Shown here piece after piece: positions 62,010 through 64,000 of a stretch of 64,000 bases of DNA. The stretch lies in the NCBI RefSeq assembly GCF_023159225.1, contig NC_063175.1, positions 3,230,755 to 3,294,754 of the forward strand, read 5' to 3'. Source of the stretch: Perognathus longimembris pacificus (lineage: Eukaryota > Chordata > Mammalia > Rodentia > Heteromyidae). Both the position numbers and the translations under genes were made by a program. Numbering within the stretch: the first letter of the stretch is position 1; each line of letters begins with the position of its first letter. Under the pieces are notes generated by a model. The model was not told the DNA's origin. It did no database searches and saw only the letters and a program-made list of their open reading frames with translations.

Positions 62010-62335
62010 AAGACCAACAGTAGTTTTGCCCTCTGTATTTTGACTCCACATTTGCTGATTCAACCAGAGTGTATTGAAAATACTTGAGGGAAAAATTGTG
62101 TCTGTGCTGAATATATACAGTTTTTTTCCACCATTTTTCTTCAATAGTAAAGTACAATATATAATGTGCAGTGTATAGGGCATTGTATGTAATCTGGAGA
62201 TGACTTAAAGTCATATACGATTGTATATAGTTAGTATGCAAATACTATGTCATTTTATATAAGGGACCTGATAATCCAGAGTTTGCTCTCTGGTGGCTTT
62301 GGCTTTGGGTCCTAAAGCCAACTGTCATGTAAACC
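62010..62335 (+). mobile_element. Ancient Tigger/MER2-type DNA transposon remnant (intron 17)
   Basis: Ordered blocks match a mammal-wide non-autonomous element: GATTCAACCAGAGTGTATTG, GGGAAAAATTGTGTCTGTGC, CTGGAGATGACTTAAAG, TGCAAATACTATGTCATTTT and ATATAAGGGACCTGA. Heavy divergence fits an insertion older than rodents. The family name is from memory. Confidence 0.55.
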
Positions 62336-62724
62336 AAGAGATGAGTTTATTTCTATTATACTACATTATCAGAGATGTCATTTAACTTGCTCTATTATTT
62401 GTTACATTTCCTGAAAATTAAGATTTATCTCTAAAAACTCCCTCATGCAAAGCAAGAATCAGTACTTCATAAATCATCTATGTTTCTAAAAGTATTATAT
62501 GAAACTACATTATAACTATTTTTGTGTGAAAAATAATTGCCATTATGGTAAGCATGTTATAAAATGTATCTATTACAATACATTTAGCTTGCTTTCATCC
62601 CTCCCCCCCCCCCACCCTTAGATGTACCTTTGTGTTGTCTTCTGTGTTATCTTGGTATGACCCTAAATTTCTTTGATACTTGCGTTCTTGCTTTCTGGCT
62701 TAAGATCTTTTTGTTTGTTTGTTT

Positions 62725-62917
62725 TTTTGCCAGTCCTGGGGCTTGGACTCAGCTTCTGAGCACTATCCCTCCTGGTTTTTGCTCAAGGCTAGCATTCTAC
62801 CTCTTGAGCCACAACGCCACTTCTGGCTTTTTCTGTTTATGTTGTACTGAGGAATCGAACCCAGGGCTTCATGCATACATGGCACACACTCTACCACTAA
62901 GACACATTCCTGGCCCA
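62725..62917 (-). mobile_element. ID-like dimeric SINE (intron 17)
   Basis: GCCAGTCCTGGGGCTTGGAC to ACACATTCCTGGCCC, after a (TTTG)n tail. Confidence 0.83.
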
Positions 62918-63182
62918 CATAGAATCTTTTTGTTCATGTATGTGACCCTATACCTAATTCATACTGTACCCCTAATTCCTTTTTGTGAGGAATGCTGTTT
63001 TAGAGTCTCCAGTCTGCATATTAGAGTTGTTTATTGCTACTCGGTAAACTTTCTTTCTGACAGCTCAGAATGAGTATTTCTGAAAAAATAAAACTGTATT
63101 TTGGGATTTTATTTAATTTTATTTTATACTTTCATATACATTCATTCATTTTGAAAGTCTTGCTTCTTTTTATCTTTACATT

Positions 63183-63258
63183 TTGGTACTGGGTATTAAA
63201 CCCAGATATTTTGCTCATGAAAAGCATACACTTTACCACTGAGCTATGCTATGCTCAA
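63183..63258 (-). mobile_element. Monomeric ID element, old (intron 17)
   Basis: TTTTGGTACTGGGTATTAAA, CCCAGATATTTTGC, ACACTTTACCACTGAGCTAT. Confidence 0.6.
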
Positions 63259-63359
63259 CAGCATGCATGTATATTTCTTTGTATGTATTAGTTGCCCTGA
63301 GGATTAAACTCAGGGGTCTCATGCTTCCTAGACAAGCTGTACTTCTTGAGCCACACCCA

Positions 63360-63490
63360 GGTCCTTTTGCTTTGTTTGTTTTCCATAGAATTTCAGGCTT
63401 TTTGCTTGCAACTGACCTAAAACTCCAATCTTTATACCTGCCACTCTTCAGTATTGGGAATTTCAGATATGTGTCATGACACCAGGCTCT
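63360..63490 (-). mobile_element. Degenerate B1 element (intron 17)
   Basis: Reversed order of a B1: T-rich start, AACTGACCTAAAACTCCAAT, then GTATTGGGAATTTCAGATAT and GTGTCATGACACCAGGCTC in the place of the GGGATTACAGGTGTGAGCCAC end. That end is the unit repeated in the minisatellite. Confidence 0.55.
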
Positions 63491-63815
63491 ATTTATTTAT
63501 TTATTTGTTTGTTTGTTTGTTTATTCGTTTCTTCAGTATTGGGAATTTCAGATATGTGTCATGACACCAGGCTTTATTTATTTATTTTATTTATTTATTT
63601 ATTTAGTATTGGGAATTTCAGATATGTGTCATGACACCAGGCTCTATTTACTTATTTACTTATTTATTTGTTTGTTTGTTTGTTTCTTCAGTATTGGGAA
63701 TTTCAGATATGTGTCATGACACCAGGCTCTGTTTATTTATTTGTTTGTTTGTTTATTTCTTTGGTATTGAGAATTTCAGATATGTGTCATGACACCAGGC
63801 TCTATTTATTTATTT
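63451..63815. repeat. Minisatellite, five units of 70-85 bp (intron 17)
   Basis: A core of about 38 bases beginning GTATTGGGAATTTCAGATAT occurs at 63451, 63536, 63606, 63691 and 63764. The cores are nearly identical. The spacers are (TTTA)n/(TTTG)n of varying length and account for the uneven period. It continues into (TCTA)n. Confidence 0.93.
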
Positions 63816-63817
63816 AT

Positions 63818-63821
<4 letters not shown>

Positions 63822-63865
<44 letters not shown>

Positions 63866-63866
63866 T
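63822..63866. repeat. (ATCT)n microsatellite
   Basis: About ten ATCT units with flanking ATTT units, between the minisatellite and a reversed SINE. Confidence 0.9.
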
Positions 63867-63874
63867 TATTTATT

Positions 63875-64000
63875 TGGCCAGTCCTGGGGCTTGGACTCAG
63901 GGCCTGAGCACTGTCCCTGGCTTCTTCTTGCTCAAGGCTAGCACTCTGCCACTTGAGCCACAGCGCCACTTCTGGCCATTTTCTGTATAAGTGGTGCTGG
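63875..64000 (-). mobile_element. ID-like dimeric SINE, cut by window edge
   Basis: GGCCAGTCCTGGGGCTTGGA onward to GTATAAGTGGTGCTGG at the edge; the tRNA-like half lies outside. Confidence 0.87.

Noticed and set aside
63451..63815. The regular repeats as a CRISPR-like or satellite array
   Set aside because: Mammalian intron; the spacers are simple (TTTA)n/(TTTG)n and differ only in length. It is a minisatellite.

Overview
The window is nuclear DNA of a mammal, almost certainly a rodent. It carries spliced exons with GT-AG introns, a CpG-island promoter, and dense copies of a dimeric tRNA-derived (ID-like) SINE, a B1/ID composite SINE, classic B1 and ID fragments, L1 and ERVs. The roughly 200-bp ID-like dimer that dominates the window suggests a castorimorph such as a kangaroo rat, pocket mouse or beaver relative. 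That placement is inferred from repeat type only, and the species cannot be named from the sequence.

Bases 1 to about 18,690 are intergenic and made almost wholly of transposons: a solo gammaretrovirus-type LTR (581-1011), nested SINEs, an L1 with an intact 5' end but no 3' half (about 3785-8300) whose ORF1 is split by an antisense ERVK-type solo LTR (6328-6840), a decayed gammaretroviral remnant ending in a 3' LTR (about 9.1-12.54 kb), and an antisense 5'-truncated L1 (16,991-18,157). No host protein gene was found here.

Bases about 18,690-20,130 form a CpG island with a perfect CRE, GC boxes and an ETS/CRE composite. It contains exon 1 of SMCHD1 on the + strand. From 19,665 to the right edge the window is the 5' part of SMCHD1, a GHKL-ATPase chromatin protein of the SMC-hinge class. 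Seventeen coding exons join in one open frame through codon 750, with every junction phase-compatible. They cover the N-terminal ubiquitin-like region and essentially the whole extended ATPase module; the middle of the protein and the SMC hinge lie beyond the window. The gene looks intact and functional.

The introns hold mainly antisense SINEs and antisense L1 3' ends. Two intronic items stand out. A full-length processed pseudogene of histone H3.3 (H3-3A type) inserted two bases inside the intron 13 splice donor, and its 12-bp target duplication kept the donor consensus. A young-looking minisatellite in intron 17 has a unit that seems to derive from the end of a B1 SINE. No undescribed gene system was found; the novelty is in how transposons are layered on and around a conserved epigenetic regulator.
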